DNA from: Pseudomonadota bacterium
GTDB lineage: Bacteria; Pseudomonadota; Gammaproteobacteria; Pseudomonadales; Pseudomonadaceae
NCBI GenBank assembly: GCA_023431055.1
Contig: JAEYXX010000172.1
Span: 1 to 55,170, forward strand
DNA: 55,170 nt
Direction: 5' to 3'
Shown here: positions 47,370 through 55,170 of the stretch, piece after piece
Layout of the letters: every line of letters begins with the position of its first letter
Numbering within the stretch: the first letter of the stretch is position 1
The notes under the pieces: model-generated
What the model saw: the letters and a program-made list of their open reading frames with translations, nothing else
Database searches by the model: none
What the model was told of the DNA's origin: nothing
Program-made: the position numbers and the translations under genes

Positions 47370-48439
47370 GGTTTTTCGAATACCTGTGTCACCTCGCCAC
47401 CGAGGCGGAAGCTGTTGAACGGCCCCTTCTCCTGGTTCAGTTCGCGGGTTTCCTCATTGCAGGCGTAGAGGCTGCAGTAGGGCGCCAGCCAGGCGTACTT
47501 GAAGTCCTTGCGCAGCTCGCTCATGTCCTGCTTGGCACCGGTGCGCTGGGCGAATGCGGCCGGGTCGCGTGCGCCTTGCAGCACCCGTTCGGCCAGGCGC
47601 TGCAGCGCGCCGTGGTTCTCGCCGCGCAGATCCACCTCGTTGGCCTTGGCGAACGCGGCGATCATCGCCAGCGGTGGCAATGCATAGTTGTGGTAGGCCA
47701 GGGCGCGCTGGCTGCGGCGCATTTCGTTGGCCAGGTAGCCTTCGTCATCGACCTGATTGGCAGCGATGCGGAACTGGCCCACGGACCAGTCGAACAGGTC
47801 GCGACGATCACTGATCACCGCCACCGCCATCACCGACCAGGCGGCCCAGTAGCTGTGGTTGTTGATCTTGCGTAGCGGCAGATCGCTCCACTCGCGCACC
47901 GTGTGTTCGGCCAGACGGGTGAACCAGGCTTCGATGCGCGCACTCTGCTGCGGGTATTGCGCCAGCGGCTGCGACTCGGAAAACTTCAGGCGCAGCCAGG
48001 CGCCAGCTAGGCTGCCGAGCGCCCATTTGCGCATCGACTTGCCGGTGTGGTTGAACTGCTCGGATTCCAGCGCATCGGCGCTGGCCCAGCGGTCCAGCCA
48101 TTCGATGGCGCATTCCAGGCGCTCAGGCTGACCCGTGCGCATGTAGCCGGTGATCATCCGCCCGGCTTCCTTTTCCAGGCGGACGATGTGAGCGGTCTGC
48201 TCGCGGAAATTCTTCTCCGCCTTGCGGTTGAGCGTGGCGCGCGCGCTGTCGGAACCGGCGTACTTGCTTGTGAACTGCAGCTCACCGGTGTACGGCTCTG
48301 GCACCGCGGGGCAGGCGGGCGCCTTGCCGTCGCGCTGGCCGACGGCGGCGTAATAGCCCGCCGGCGGGTGCAGCTCGGCAAAGGCCGGGCCGCTGAGCAG
48401 CACGGCTATCAGGGTGAAGGGAGCGAGTCGTTTGGGCAT
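47366..48439 (-). CDS. algL: poly(beta-D-mannuronate) lyase AlgL
   Basis: 357-residue periplasmic alginate lyase, (alpha/alpha) barrel; it clears misdirected polymer from the periplasm. Signal peptide [21 protein letters not shown]. Catalytic segment NNHSYWAAW at residues 193-201 and [13 protein letters not shown]. The start giving MPKRL was chosen over an upstream in-frame ATG because it begins the signal peptide. Its stop codon is provided by a REP-like repeat, leaving a C-terminus VFEKP. 10 bp after algX. Confidence 0.94.
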   Translation of the reverse strand: MPKRLAPFTLIAVLLSGPAFAELHPPAGYYAAVGQRDGKAPACPAVPEPYTGELQFTSKYAGSDSARATLNRKAEKNFREQTAHIVRLEKEAGRMITGYMRTGQPERLECAIEWLDRWASADALESEQFNHTGKSMRKWALGSLAGAWLRLKFSESQPLAQYPQQSARIEAWFTRLAEHTVREWSDLPLRKINNHSYWAAWSVMAVAVISDRRDLFDWSVGQFRIAANQVDDEGYLANEMRRSQRALAYHNYALPPLAMIAAFAKANEVDLRGENHGALQRLAERVLQGARDPAAFAQRTGAKQDMSELRKDFKYAWLAPYCSLYACNEETRELNQEKGPFNSFRLGGEVTQVFEKP

Positions 48440-48449
48440 GCTTGCCTCC

Positions 48450-49880
48450 TCAGTCGTTCGCACTGTGCTGCGCGACTTGCTGGCTGGCCCTGCTTGGGCG
48501 CTGGCACAGGCTGGCCTGGACTTTCAGGTCGTCATCGCTGTCTTCGGGCTTCTCGATTTCCAGAGCGAAGAAGTTCTGATCACCCCAGCCCGGCTCGTCG
48601 CGCAACTCCACGGCGAAGCGGCCGTCGGTATCGACGGTGTTGGGTTTTTCCAGCTTGAGCTGCTCGCGACGACCGTTGAGGTACCAGATGGTGGCGTCGA
48701 CGCGCTTGACCGACGGGTCGCTGAAACGCAGGTCCAGCTGGTGGCGGTTGCCGCGCAGGGTCAGCAGCTTGTTCTCGCCATTGACCAGTATTTCGTTGCT
48801 GCCCGGATGCAGGCGTTTTTCGCTGGCGAGCAGTTCGGTCTGGCCGCTGCAGCCGTTGTTCAGAGTGGCCATCAGCTGGCGGTGAATCTTGTCCGAGGCC
48901 AGGTCGTAGAGTGGCGAAAATTCCCAGATGAGGATCTTCGGCGGGTCGTTCTGGAACGACTCACTGGCCAGGTACTCGAGCATCGCGCCTTCCAGGCCTC
49001 CACCGGGGAAGGCTGCGTTGAGCACGTCGGTGCCCAGGTACTCTTCGAGGAAGCCGCCGAAGTTGTAGTTCTTGCCGCTGTGGCTGGTGCCGATCAGGGT
49101 GATCTGCGGGCTGCTGTCGTCGCCGAACAGCGCGTCGCCATCGCTGGCGTCCTTCGGCTCGGTGACGAACTGATCGACGTACTGCACCGCATAGCCGGTG
49201 CCGCACAGCTGGCTGGCGACGTTCTGCATGGTGCCGGTCTTGCCCATCAGGCCGATGCGCTCGGTGACGAATTCCTTGCGCGGAATGTCCTCGAAGCCGG
49301 GGATGCGCTTGACCGTCTCGGCCACCAGGCGCGCGGTACGCTCGGCGCCGTAGGGCGTCCAGTGCTGGTCGCGGCGGAAGTAGAATTCCTTGTCGCTGTC
49401 CTCGTCGGTGAGCGGCGTCAGGTCCGGTACCCAGATGCCCAGCTGTTCGAAGCGGGTCAGCGCCTGGCGATAGTTGCGCAGCGCCTTGTCGTAGTCGAAG
49501 CGCTGGTAGTCGGCCGGGCGCAGCTTGCTGCGATTGACCAGGCCGCGGGTCGGTTGGTAGACCACCACCAGTTCCACGCCGCGCTGCTTGAGGCCATCGC
49601 GCAGTTCCTTGAGGCGCTGGTAGCCTATCTCGCTGGTGCCGAATTCGGTGCGCAGGTCCTCGACACTGCGGAACAGCCAACCCTCGTCGGCATCCATCAG
49701 GGTGATGAAGTTCTTCATGTAGTTGGTGGTGTAACGGCTGGCATCGTGCGCAGCCGGGCACAGCGAGCAGCAGTCTTCCACCTGATATTGCGGCGCCTGG
49801 CGCTCTTCGGCCTGCAACGCGCTGCCGAATGCGGCGCACGTCACTGCCAGGGCCAGGGTCTTGAGTTTGTATGCGGTCAT
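48450..49880 (-). CDS. algX: alginate O-acetyltransferase / scaffold AlgX
   Basis: 476 residues, signal peptide ending LQA. SGNH domain with D171 and H173 ([10 protein letters not shown]) and S266 ([10 protein letters not shown]), matching the catalytic triad of the P. aeruginosa enzyme with a three-residue offset; C-terminal carbohydrate-binding module. AlgX transfers acetyl to the polymer and binds AlgK. The 82-bp gap to algG is mostly hairpin element C. Confidence 0.95.
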   Translation of the reverse strand: MTAYKLKTLALAVTCAAFGSALQAEERQAPQYQVEDCCSLCPAAHDASRYTTNYMKNFITLMDADEGWLFRSVEDLRTEFGTSEIGYQRLKELRDGLKQRGVELVVVYQPTRGLVNRSKLRPADYQRFDYDKALRNYRQALTRFEQLGIWVPDLTPLTDEDSDKEFYFRRDQHWTPYGAERTARLVAETVKRIPGFEDIPRKEFVTERIGLMGKTGTMQNVASQLCGTGYAVQYVDQFVTEPKDASDGDALFGDDSSPQITLIGTSHSGKNYNFGGFLEEYLGTDVLNAAFPGGGLEGAMLEYLASESFQNDPPKILIWEFSPLYDLASDKIHRQLMATLNNGCSGQTELLASEKRLHPGSNEILVNGENKLLTLRGNRHQLDLRFSDPSVKRVDATIWYLNGRREQLKLEKPNTVDTDGRFAVELRDEPGWGDQNFFALEIEKPEDSDDDLKVQASLCQRPSRASQQVAQHSAND

Positions 49881-49902
49881 GGGAGGCCTCGTCAGTTGGT
49901 CA

Positions 49903-50042
49903 GAGCTCGATCACGATCTGCTGCGCGTCGGCCCTGCGGCGTTGAAAGCAGGCTCGGACTGCTCATTTACAACTCGTAAACTCCGCGTCCTCGCCTGCTT
50001 TCGCCTTGCATGGCTCTAGCTCGCGAGATCGTGAGTCGGCTC
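49903..50042. mobile_element. MITE-like hairpin element C (140 bp) over the 3' end of algG
   Basis: The ends GAGCTCGATCACGATCT and, reversed, GAGCCGACTCACGATCT are imperfect inverted repeats. Inside, GAAAGCAGG pairs with CCTGCTTTC, and the minus strand has TTTACGAGTTGTAAATGAGC, the core shared with elements A and B. The right ~80 bp are coding for algG, the rest fills the algG-algX gap. Confidence 0.75.
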
Positions 50043-51570
50043 CGAGCTGCTCGGGCTCGATCGGATCGATCAGCACGGGCAGGCGCTGGCGCAGCATGAG
50101 GTCGAGGATTTCGTCCTGTTTCTCGCCGAGGATGCCGGCGAGCTGGATGCCGGTGCTCTTGCTCGGAGCGAGCATCTTCACGCGGTACAGCTCGACCGAC
50201 AGCGGCGAGTCGATGTTGATCGGGCTGGAACCGTTGCCGGCCAGGGTGCCGCCGACGATGATCATGGAAATCTTGGTGTCGAACGGGTCGAGCTGCAGGT
50301 CGCGGTCGGTGTCGGACAGATCCTTGATGTGGCCGTACACGCCGGTGAGCTGGTTCATCGCCGAGAGGTTCTCGTAGAGGCGGATGTTCTCGCTGTTGCG
50401 GATGCGAATGCCGTGGCGCTGGTTGCCCAGCACCTGATTGCCCCACAGCAGGTTGTCGCCGCTCTCGTACAGGGTGATGCCGTCGGAATGATTGCCGCGC
50501 ACCTTGTTGTAGGCGATCACGTTGCGCTCGCTGTTACGGTCGATGACCACGCCGGAGAGCTTGTTGTCGTAGCTCTCGTTGTTGATGATCCAGCTGTCGT
50601 TGACCTCGCGCGAGATGATGATGCCGTGCTTCTTCTTGGTGCCGAAGACCTTGTTCTCGGCGATGATCAGGCCGTGCGAGCGGTCGTGCGGGTCGATGCC
50701 GTAGACGATGTTGTCGCGGTAGGTGTTGCCCTTGATCACCACGTTCTGCGCTTCGTAGCAGTAGAAGCCGTACCAGTGATCGACGAACTCGGAGTCGATC
50801 AGCCAGCCGGTCGGCTCGTCGCGCTTGAGGCGCTCGTGCATGTTCGGCGTGTACTGGGTGATCGACACCCCGTACGACTTGGAGTTGTCGTAGCCCAGGC
50901 TGGTGATCACGCTGCCCGCGATATACAGCTCGCTGCCGCCCCAGGACACCAGAAACGGGCGGAATTCCTTACCGTTGTCACGCATGGTCGCCGGGCCGTT
51001 GTCGGCCTCGCGCCAGGCGGTGACGCGGGTGTCGGTGAGAAACATCAGGCCGTCATTGACCAGGAACGAGCCGCGCTCCTGCGACAGACGCAGTTCACGG
51101 GTTTCCTTGCCCACATGCAGCGCCGCGCCCTCGGCGACGACGATGGGCAGGCGGGCGATGTAAACGCCCGGCTCCTGCTCCTGGAACTGGCTGTCGGGCA
51201 GCGCCTTGGCCAGGTCCTGGGCGGTGACCAGGCCACCTTCGATGAAGATCGCCTGGGGCATGCCCTGCTGGCGCTTGATCCACTCGCGCAGGCGTTCGTT
51301 GCCGCCGGTAAAGTCTTTCAGCGCGTCCTGGCGCAGCATGCGCCGTACCACCACCTGGCCGCGTTGTTCGCGCGGAATCTTGGCCAGCACGGCCTCCTTG
51401 GTGTAGCCGGACAGGTCCGGCAACTTGGGCGCTTCCATATGCAGTTCGTCAGCCGGTGCGCTGCGCACGCGGTAGTCGAACTGGTGCTGCGTCGGGTTGG
51501 CCTGGGCCAGCGGCACCGTGAGGCACAGCGCGCCGAGCAGCAGGGGTAGGGCTAAGCCGTTGGGTTGCAT
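49963..51570 (-). CDS. algG: mannuronan C5-epimerase AlgG
   Basis: 535-residue periplasmic enzyme turning mannuronate into guluronate in the polymer. Signal peptide (LLGALCLTVPLAQA); right-handed beta-helix repeats (NVVIKGNTYRDNIVYGI, NLLWGNQVLGNQRHGIRI). The catalytic DPHDRSHG motif is at 293-300 (H295). The last ~26 residues (from GADSRSRELE to EFTSCK) and the TGA stop are encoded by hairpin element C and are unusually polar and Cys-containing, unlike the helix domain. It ends 12 bp before... algE precedes it by 11 bp. Confidence 0.94.
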   Translation of the reverse strand: MQPNGLALPLLLGALCLTVPLAQANPTQHQFDYRVRSAPADELHMEAPKLPDLSGYTKEAVLAKIPREQRGQVVVRRMLRQDALKDFTGGNERLREWIKRQQGMPQAIFIEGGLVTAQDLAKALPDSQFQEQEPGVYIARLPIVVAEGAALHVGKETRELRLSQERGSFLVNDGLMFLTDTRVTAWREADNGPATMRDNGKEFRPFLVSWGGSELYIAGSVITSLGYDNSKSYGVSITQYTPNMHERLKRDEPTGWLIDSEFVDHWYGFYCYEAQNVVIKGNTYRDNIVYGIDPHDRSHGLIIAENKVFGTKKKHGIIISREVNDSWIINNESYDNKLSGVVIDRNSERNVIAYNKVRGNHSDGITLYESGDNLLWGNQVLGNQRHGIRIRNSENIRLYENLSAMNQLTGVYGHIKDLSDTDRDLQLDPFDTKISMIIVGGTLAGNGSSPINIDSPLSVELYRVKMLAPSKSTGIQLAGILGEKQDEILDLMLRQRLPVLIDPIEPEQLGADSRSRELEPCKAKAGEDAEFTSCK

Positions 51571-51581
51571 GATCCGATCCC

Positions 51582-53183
51582 TCAGAAGCGCCAGATGAAG
51601 TCGACGAAGGCGCGGTGCATCACCGAGTCGGTGCCGCTGCCGTAGGCGTCGCCCGGCAGGAACACGCCAGCGCGCAGGCGTACCAGGGCCGAACGGTCTT
51701 CCAGTTGTTCGGCGACGGTGGCCGGCAGCAGGCCCTGCTTGAAGTAGCGGGTCAGCACCAGGTCGACTTCCTGGCCGATATCTTTCTCGCCGGCCACCAG
51801 CGGTGCAGTGATGCCGCTGTCGCCAACGTCCTGATCACCATCGACGCGCCAGAAGCGGTGATAGACGACGCTGGCGTCGTAGTCCTGGCCCAGCTGCCAG
51901 GAGCTGAAGGCACTGGCCACCTGCAGGTTGGAGAGCTCGCCGCGGAAGGCTTCGCCGTAGCGGTGCAGGCGCGATTCGACGCCGGTGAAATTGGCGCGGT
52001 TGCTGTGCAGGCCGGTCTGCATGAACTGGCGCGACTTGCCTTCGTCGCCACCGCCGCTGCCACGGGCATAGGCGGCGCCGATCTTCCAGTTGTCGTCGAG
52101 GCTGTAGCGCAGACCCAGGTCCATGGCCCAGGCGTCGACGTCCTGGCTGCGCGAGCCGGTGGCGATGCGGTCGCTGCCAACCACCTGCTGCTGCAGCTGG
52201 TCGGTATCGCCCTTGAGCCAGGTCATCTGTGCCCAGTAGTTGAGGCGATTGCGCGAATTGCGTTCGAAGAAGCCGCCGTCGACGTGCACGCCGAACCAGG
52301 TCAGGTCGCCGGTGTAGCGCTTGCTCAGCTCGTCGACGCGTTCGCCGGGATTGGCCAGGCGGCCGTCATCGCGGCTGTGATGCAGCTTGGTGCCGATGCG
52401 GTGGCCGGGTGTCCACTGGTAGTCGAGGCCGGCGAAGAGGTGCTGGCGGTCTTCGTCTTCCGGGGCGAGGTCGTCGAGGTCGGTGCGGTATTCGGAGAAG
52501 CGCTCGGCGACGCCGACCGTGGCTTGCAGCAAGGTGGTGTCGAAGCGCCAGTTGACCGCTTCGATGTTGGTGTCCCACCAGGTGCCTTCATCGCTGCGCA
52601 GGCGCTGGCGGCCGACGCGCAGGTGCTCGCCGGGGTAGGCGGTGAGGCCGCTGTAGTCGACCCAGAATTCGCGCATCGCCAGGTAGCTCTTGTCCGGCTG
52701 GCGGGCGTCGCTGCGCTGTGCGCTGTCTTCGCCGTCGTCCTGCAGCGGGTCGGTTTCGATGGTGTCGGTGGCGGTGACCGCCTGGCCCATGGCGAAGGCG
52801 CTCCAGTCGCCGCGTTCGCCGTAGGCCCAGGGGCGCAGGTCGAGACCGATACCGCTGACATCGCCACCTTCGCGGGTGCCGAGGTCGCGGTCGTCTTCCG
52901 ATTGCGCGGTGATCTTCACATCCAGGCCGAAATTCTTCGGCGCATCCGCCGCCCAGGCAGCACTGGCTGCCAGCAGGCTGGCGCTCAGACACAACTGACT
53001 GACGATTCGGTTAACAGGTCGTTGAAAAACTACCTGCGTTGGCCATACCGCGTTAAAAGCGGTCTCAAAATGCTCATTTACGGCTCGTAAACTCCGCTTT
53101 TTCGCCCGCTTTTGCCTTGTCTGGCCTGCCTCGGCCACGTTTTTCAAAGACCTGTTCTGCTGCATGCGTGCATCCTTGTTCAT
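51582..53183 (-). CDS. algE: alginate export porin AlgE with a MITE-encoded N-terminal extension
   Basis: 533 residues. The outer-membrane 18-strand barrel is complete: [22 protein letters not shown] near the start, [24 protein letters not shown], and the terminal [11 protein letters not shown] with C-terminal Phe. The ATG overlaps the algK stop (ATGA). Residues 1-9 (MNKDARMQQ) are followed by residues 10-57 encoded exactly by the 144-bp hairpin element A, then [21 protein letters not shown], the signal-peptide core. Without the insert the N-terminus is a normal ~32-residue signal peptide and the protein 485 residues, close to the P. aeruginosa length. Whether the long basic N-region allows export is unknown; no in-frame ATG or GTG lies between the element and the signal core. 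Confidence 0.93.
   Translation of the reverse strand: MNKDARMQQNRSLKNVAEAGQTRQKRAKKRSLRAVNEHFETAFNAVWPTQVVFQRPVNRIVSQLCLSASLLAASAAWAADAPKNFGLDVKITAQSEDDRDLGTREGGDVSGIGLDLRPWAYGERGDWSAFAMGQAVTATDTIETDPLQDDGEDSAQRSDARQPDKSYLAMREFWVDYSGLTAYPGEHLRVGRQRLRSDEGTWWDTNIEAVNWRFDTTLLQATVGVAERFSEYRTDLDDLAPEDEDRQHLFAGLDYQWTPGHRIGTKLHHSRDDGRLANPGERVDELSKRYTGDLTWFGVHVDGGFFERNSRNRLNYWAQMTWLKGDTDQLQQQVVGSDRIATGSRSQDVDAWAMDLGLRYSLDDNWKIGAAYARGSGGGDEGKSRQFMQTGLHSNRANFTGVESRLHRYGEAFRGELSNLQVASAFSSWQLGQDYDASVVYHRFWRVDGDQDVGDSGITAPLVAGEKDIGQEVDLVLTRYFKQGLLPATVAEQLEDRSALVRLRAGVFLPGDAYGSGTDSVMHRAFVDFIWRF
53013..53156. mobile_element. MITE-like hairpin element A (144 bp) inserted in the algE 5' end
   Basis: Inverted ends: AACAGGTCGTTGAAAAAC at the left and, reversed, AACAGGTCTTTGAAAAAC at the right (17 of 18 match). 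Inner arms AAAAGCGG and CCCGCTTTT pair, and the minus strand has TTTACGAGCCGTAAATGAGC followed by ATTTTGA. Length 144 is a multiple of three and no stop occurs in the algE frame. Confidence 0.88.
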
Positions 53184-54556
53184 GGCTGGCTGACCTGCAG
53201 GGCGGCCTGCTGCTGCAGGACGATGCCGCGGGCATCGCGTTCCTCGCGCAGCAGGCGTTGGCCTTCGGCCAGTTGCGCCGGGGTCAGGCTCGCTTCCACC
53301 TCATGCGCCAGCTCGAAGGTCGGCGGCGTATTGCGTGGCAGGGCCAGTTGGCTGAATACATAGGCGTTGACCGGGTTGGGCTTGACCCCGCGGCCCTGGC
53401 TGAACATCTGCGCCAGGGCGAAGTCGGCGCTGAGCTGGCCGGCGCGTGCGGCGCTGAGCAGATGATCCAGCGCCTGCTGGGCGTAGACCTCGCCGAGGTA
53501 GCCGCGCAGGTAGATCTGCCCCAGGTAGTAGTTGGCGCTGGGCTCGCTGGGTGCGGCCTTGCGCAGGTGCTCCTCGGCCTTCTTCGGCTGCTGCGGCAGC
53601 AGCTTGCCTTCGTAGTACAGGCGCCCGAGCAGCAGTTCGGCGCGCGGCAGGGCGGCCTCGCGGCCCTTCTGCAGATAGCCGAGCAGGGTGTCGATATCGC
53701 CTTGGCCCGGATAGTCGTAGAGCAAACGCGCGAGGCTGACCCAGGCGGCCGGGTAGTTCGGCGCGATGGTTTCCAGCAGGTCCTGGGCGAGCTGCGGTTG
53801 CGGCTGGCCCAGCTCGGGGTCGCTGAGTACCTGGGCCACGGACTCGACCTGGTTGGGCGAGACGCTGCCGGCGCGGTAGCCCGCCAGCAGCTGATCGATC
53901 AGCGCCTGGCGGTCGTCTTCGCGGTTCTGCTTCTGGTACACGGTGGCCAGCTCGGCGTAGCAGGCGTCGTTGCTGGCCAGGCGCGCCTGGCAGATGCGCT
54001 CGATCTCGCCCAGGTGCTGGTCGTAGGTGCCATCGGTGCGATACAGAAGAATCTGTGCCAACTCTGCCTGGGGCAGGCCCTGCTGGCGCCAGTCCTGGAT
54101 ACGTTGCGCGATGTTCATGGCGGGAAAGTCCTGTGGATAGAACAGGTAGAGTTCGGTCAGCGGCAGCAGCGCGCTGGGCTCGCGAGCCTGGGCTGCGCTT
54201 TCCAGCAGTTCGGCGGCCTCGCGGCGTTCGGCCAGGGTGCTGCCGGGCTTGCGCGCCAGCAGCTTGCCCAGGCGCGCCTTGGCGCGTGGCGATCCATCCA
54301 TGGCCTGGCGATAGATGCGCTCGGCCTCATCCAGGTCCTGGTTCTGGCCATTGGCGGCGTAGATGTCAGCCAGGCCGATCTGCGCATCGCTGTAGCCCAT
54401 CTCGGCGAGCTGGCGGAAATGCCACTCGGCGGTCTGCTGGTCGCCGCTCTGCAGGGCTTCGCGGGCCAGGCGCTGGTCCGGCAGGCCGGCGCAGCCGGCC
54501 AGCGTGGCGCTGACGGCGAGGCCGAGCAGGGCGGGACGAAGAAGGGGCATGCTCAC
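53180..54556 (-). CDS. algK: alginate biosynthesis lipoprotein AlgK
   Basis: 458-residue outer-membrane lipoprotein with Sel1/TPR-like repeats ([60 protein letters not shown]). Lipobox SATLAGC. It localises AlgE and bridges AlgX to the outer membrane. GTG at 54556 has AAGGAGGT at ideal spacing; an ATG two codons later is the alternative. Overlaps algE by 4 bp and starts 12 bp after alg44. Confidence 0.94.
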   Translation of the reverse strand: MSMPLLRPALLGLAVSATLAGCAGLPDQRLAREALQSGDQQTAEWHFRQLAEMGYSDAQIGLADIYAANGQNQDLDEAERIYRQAMDGSPRAKARLGKLLARKPGSTLAERREAAELLESAAQAREPSALLPLTELYLFYPQDFPAMNIAQRIQDWRQQGLPQAELAQILLYRTDGTYDQHLGEIERICQARLASNDACYAELATVYQKQNREDDRQALIDQLLAGYRAGSVSPNQVESVAQVLSDPELGQPQPQLAQDLLETIAPNYPAAWVSLARLLYDYPGQGDIDTLLGYLQKGREAALPRAELLLGRLYYEGKLLPQQPKKAEEHLRKAAPSEPSANYYLGQIYLRGYLGEVYAQQALDHLLSAARAGQLSADFALAQMFSQGRGVKPNPVNAYVFSQLALPRNTPPTFELAHEVEASLTPAQLAEGQRLLREERDARGIVLQQQAALQVSQP

Positions 54557-54568
54557 GGCGTGACCTCC

Positions 54569-55170
54569 TTAGCGACCTGCCGCGACAGCGCGGTCGACCA
54601 GCCAGCTCAGTGACGGGCCGCGGTCGATGACCACGTCCACCGGCTGACCGGCGAGGCTGGCCGGCAGGGTGTCCTGCGGCTTGATCACCACGCGGATATC
54701 CGAGCTCAGGCCGCCATCATGCAGCGCGCTGCTGACGATCTCGCCGTGACGCGCCTGGTCTTCGCCCGCGACCTTGAAGGTCACCGGCGTGCCGGGGCGA
54801 GCCTGTTCCAGGTGACGGTAGGGGAAGCTGGCGCTGACGGTGGCCACGCCATCCTGCGGGACCAGTTCGAAGATCACGTCGCCCTTGCTGGCGAACTGGC
54901 CGTCGGCCACCAGTTGGCGGGCGATCTTGCAGTTGCACGGGCTGGTCAGCGTGCCCTGCATCTCGCGGGCGAACAGCGCTTCGATCTGGCTCGGTTCGAG
55001 CTGGTCGTCGCCCAGATGGCCCTTGAGCATTTCCAGCATGCTGGTGGTGAAGGTGGCGATCGGCGCGCCTTTTTCCACCACACCATCCGGCTGCACCAGA
55101 GCTTGTACGCTGCCTTCACGCGGCATGGTCACTTGCAGTGCCGGCAGGCTGATCTGCGCCGACTGCGCGT
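54569..55170 (-). CDS. alg44: alginate co-polymerase Alg44, C-terminal part (truncated by window edge)
   Basis: The frame is open to the right edge; about 200 residues of the C-terminus are present. They cover the periplasmic HlyD/membrane-fusion-like domain: VTMPREGSVQALVQPDGVVEKGAPIATF and FELVPQDGVATVSASFPYRHLEQARPGTPVTF. The N-terminal c-di-GMP-binding PilZ domain and membrane helix would lie outside. Alg44 activates the polymerase Alg8 on c-di-GMP binding. 12 bp upstream of algK. Confidence 0.93.
   Translation of the reverse strand, partial: AQSAQISLPALQVTMPREGSVQALVQPDGVVEKGAPIATFTTSMLEMLKGHLGDDQLEPSQIEALFAREMQGTLTSPCNCKIARQLVADGQFASKGDVIFELVPQDGVATVSASFPYRHLEQARPGTPVTFKVAGEDQARHGEIVSSALHDGGLSSDIRVVIKPQDTLPASLAGQPVDVVIDRGPSLSWLVDRAVAAGR

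Noticed and set aside
44633..49880. AlgJ and AlgX as a recent duplication
   Set aside because: They share the SGNH triad layout but differ widely elsewhere and both are standard alginate operon members.
51615..53090. A 491-codon open frame antisense to algE
   Set aside because: Low-complexity A/V/G/D shadow with no domain; algE is unmistakable.

Overview
The window is chromosomal DNA of a high-GC gammaproteobacterium, almost certainly Pseudomonas in the broad sense. Gene order follows P. aeruginosa in several blocks: uraA-upp-hpt, rpsT-murJ-ribF-ileS-lspA-fkpB-ispH, the minor pilin cluster with pilR/pilS, bamD/rluD/pgeF, and the alginate operon. Abundant REP-like palindromes and Pseudomonas-type hairpin elements point to the P. 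mendocina/oleovorans/pseudoalcaligenes neighbourhood; that placement is inference.

Layout. 1-122: the 3' end of a group II intron just past ampG. 131-7272: ampG, an alkyltransferase-like gene, two tandem DUF481 outer-membrane genes, then uraA-upp facing hpt (pyrimidine and purine salvage). 7273-9709: a repeat cluster, a SulP transporter and a PA4642-family gene. 9843-18152: rpsT (reverse), then murJ, ribF-ileS-lspA-fkpB and ispH, with a RelE/ParE-type toxin-antitoxin pair between fkpB and ispH. 18207-25902: the minor pilin operon on the minus strand (fimT, fimU, pilV, pilW, pilX, pilY1, pilE). 26004-33433: thiO, pilR/pilS with a small PP0621-family gene, bamD, rluD and pgeF. 33567-41345: a TetR regulator with an ene-reductase, a glycosyltransferase, cysZ, trxB, an AAA ATPase, and an SDR coupled to a small membrane protein. 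41592-42056: a membrane-anchored protein of unknown function. 42308-55170: the alginate operon on the minus strand, from the truncated alg44 through algK, algE, algG, algX, algL, algI, algJ and algF to algA; algD and alg8 should lie beyond the right edge.

How the genes work together. The alginate genes encode a whole envelope machine: precursor supply (AlgA), polymerisation co-factor (Alg44), periplasmic scaffold and epimerase/lyase (AlgK, AlgX, AlgG, AlgL), O-acetylation (AlgI, AlgJ, AlgF, AlgX) and export porin (AlgE). The pilin block encodes the priming tip of the type IV pilus together with its PilS/PilR two-component regulator.

Most notable observation. Three hairpin elements (140-171 bp) share a core but have different terminal inverted repeats. 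One is inserted in frame in the 5' end of algE: exactly 144 bp (48 codons) separate the first nine codons from the signal-peptide core, and removing them restores a normal signal peptide. A second writes the last ~26 codons and the stop of algG. REP-like palindromes also supply the stop codon of algL and the tail of a glycosyltransferase. Repeats have therefore become coding sequence at several gene ends here.
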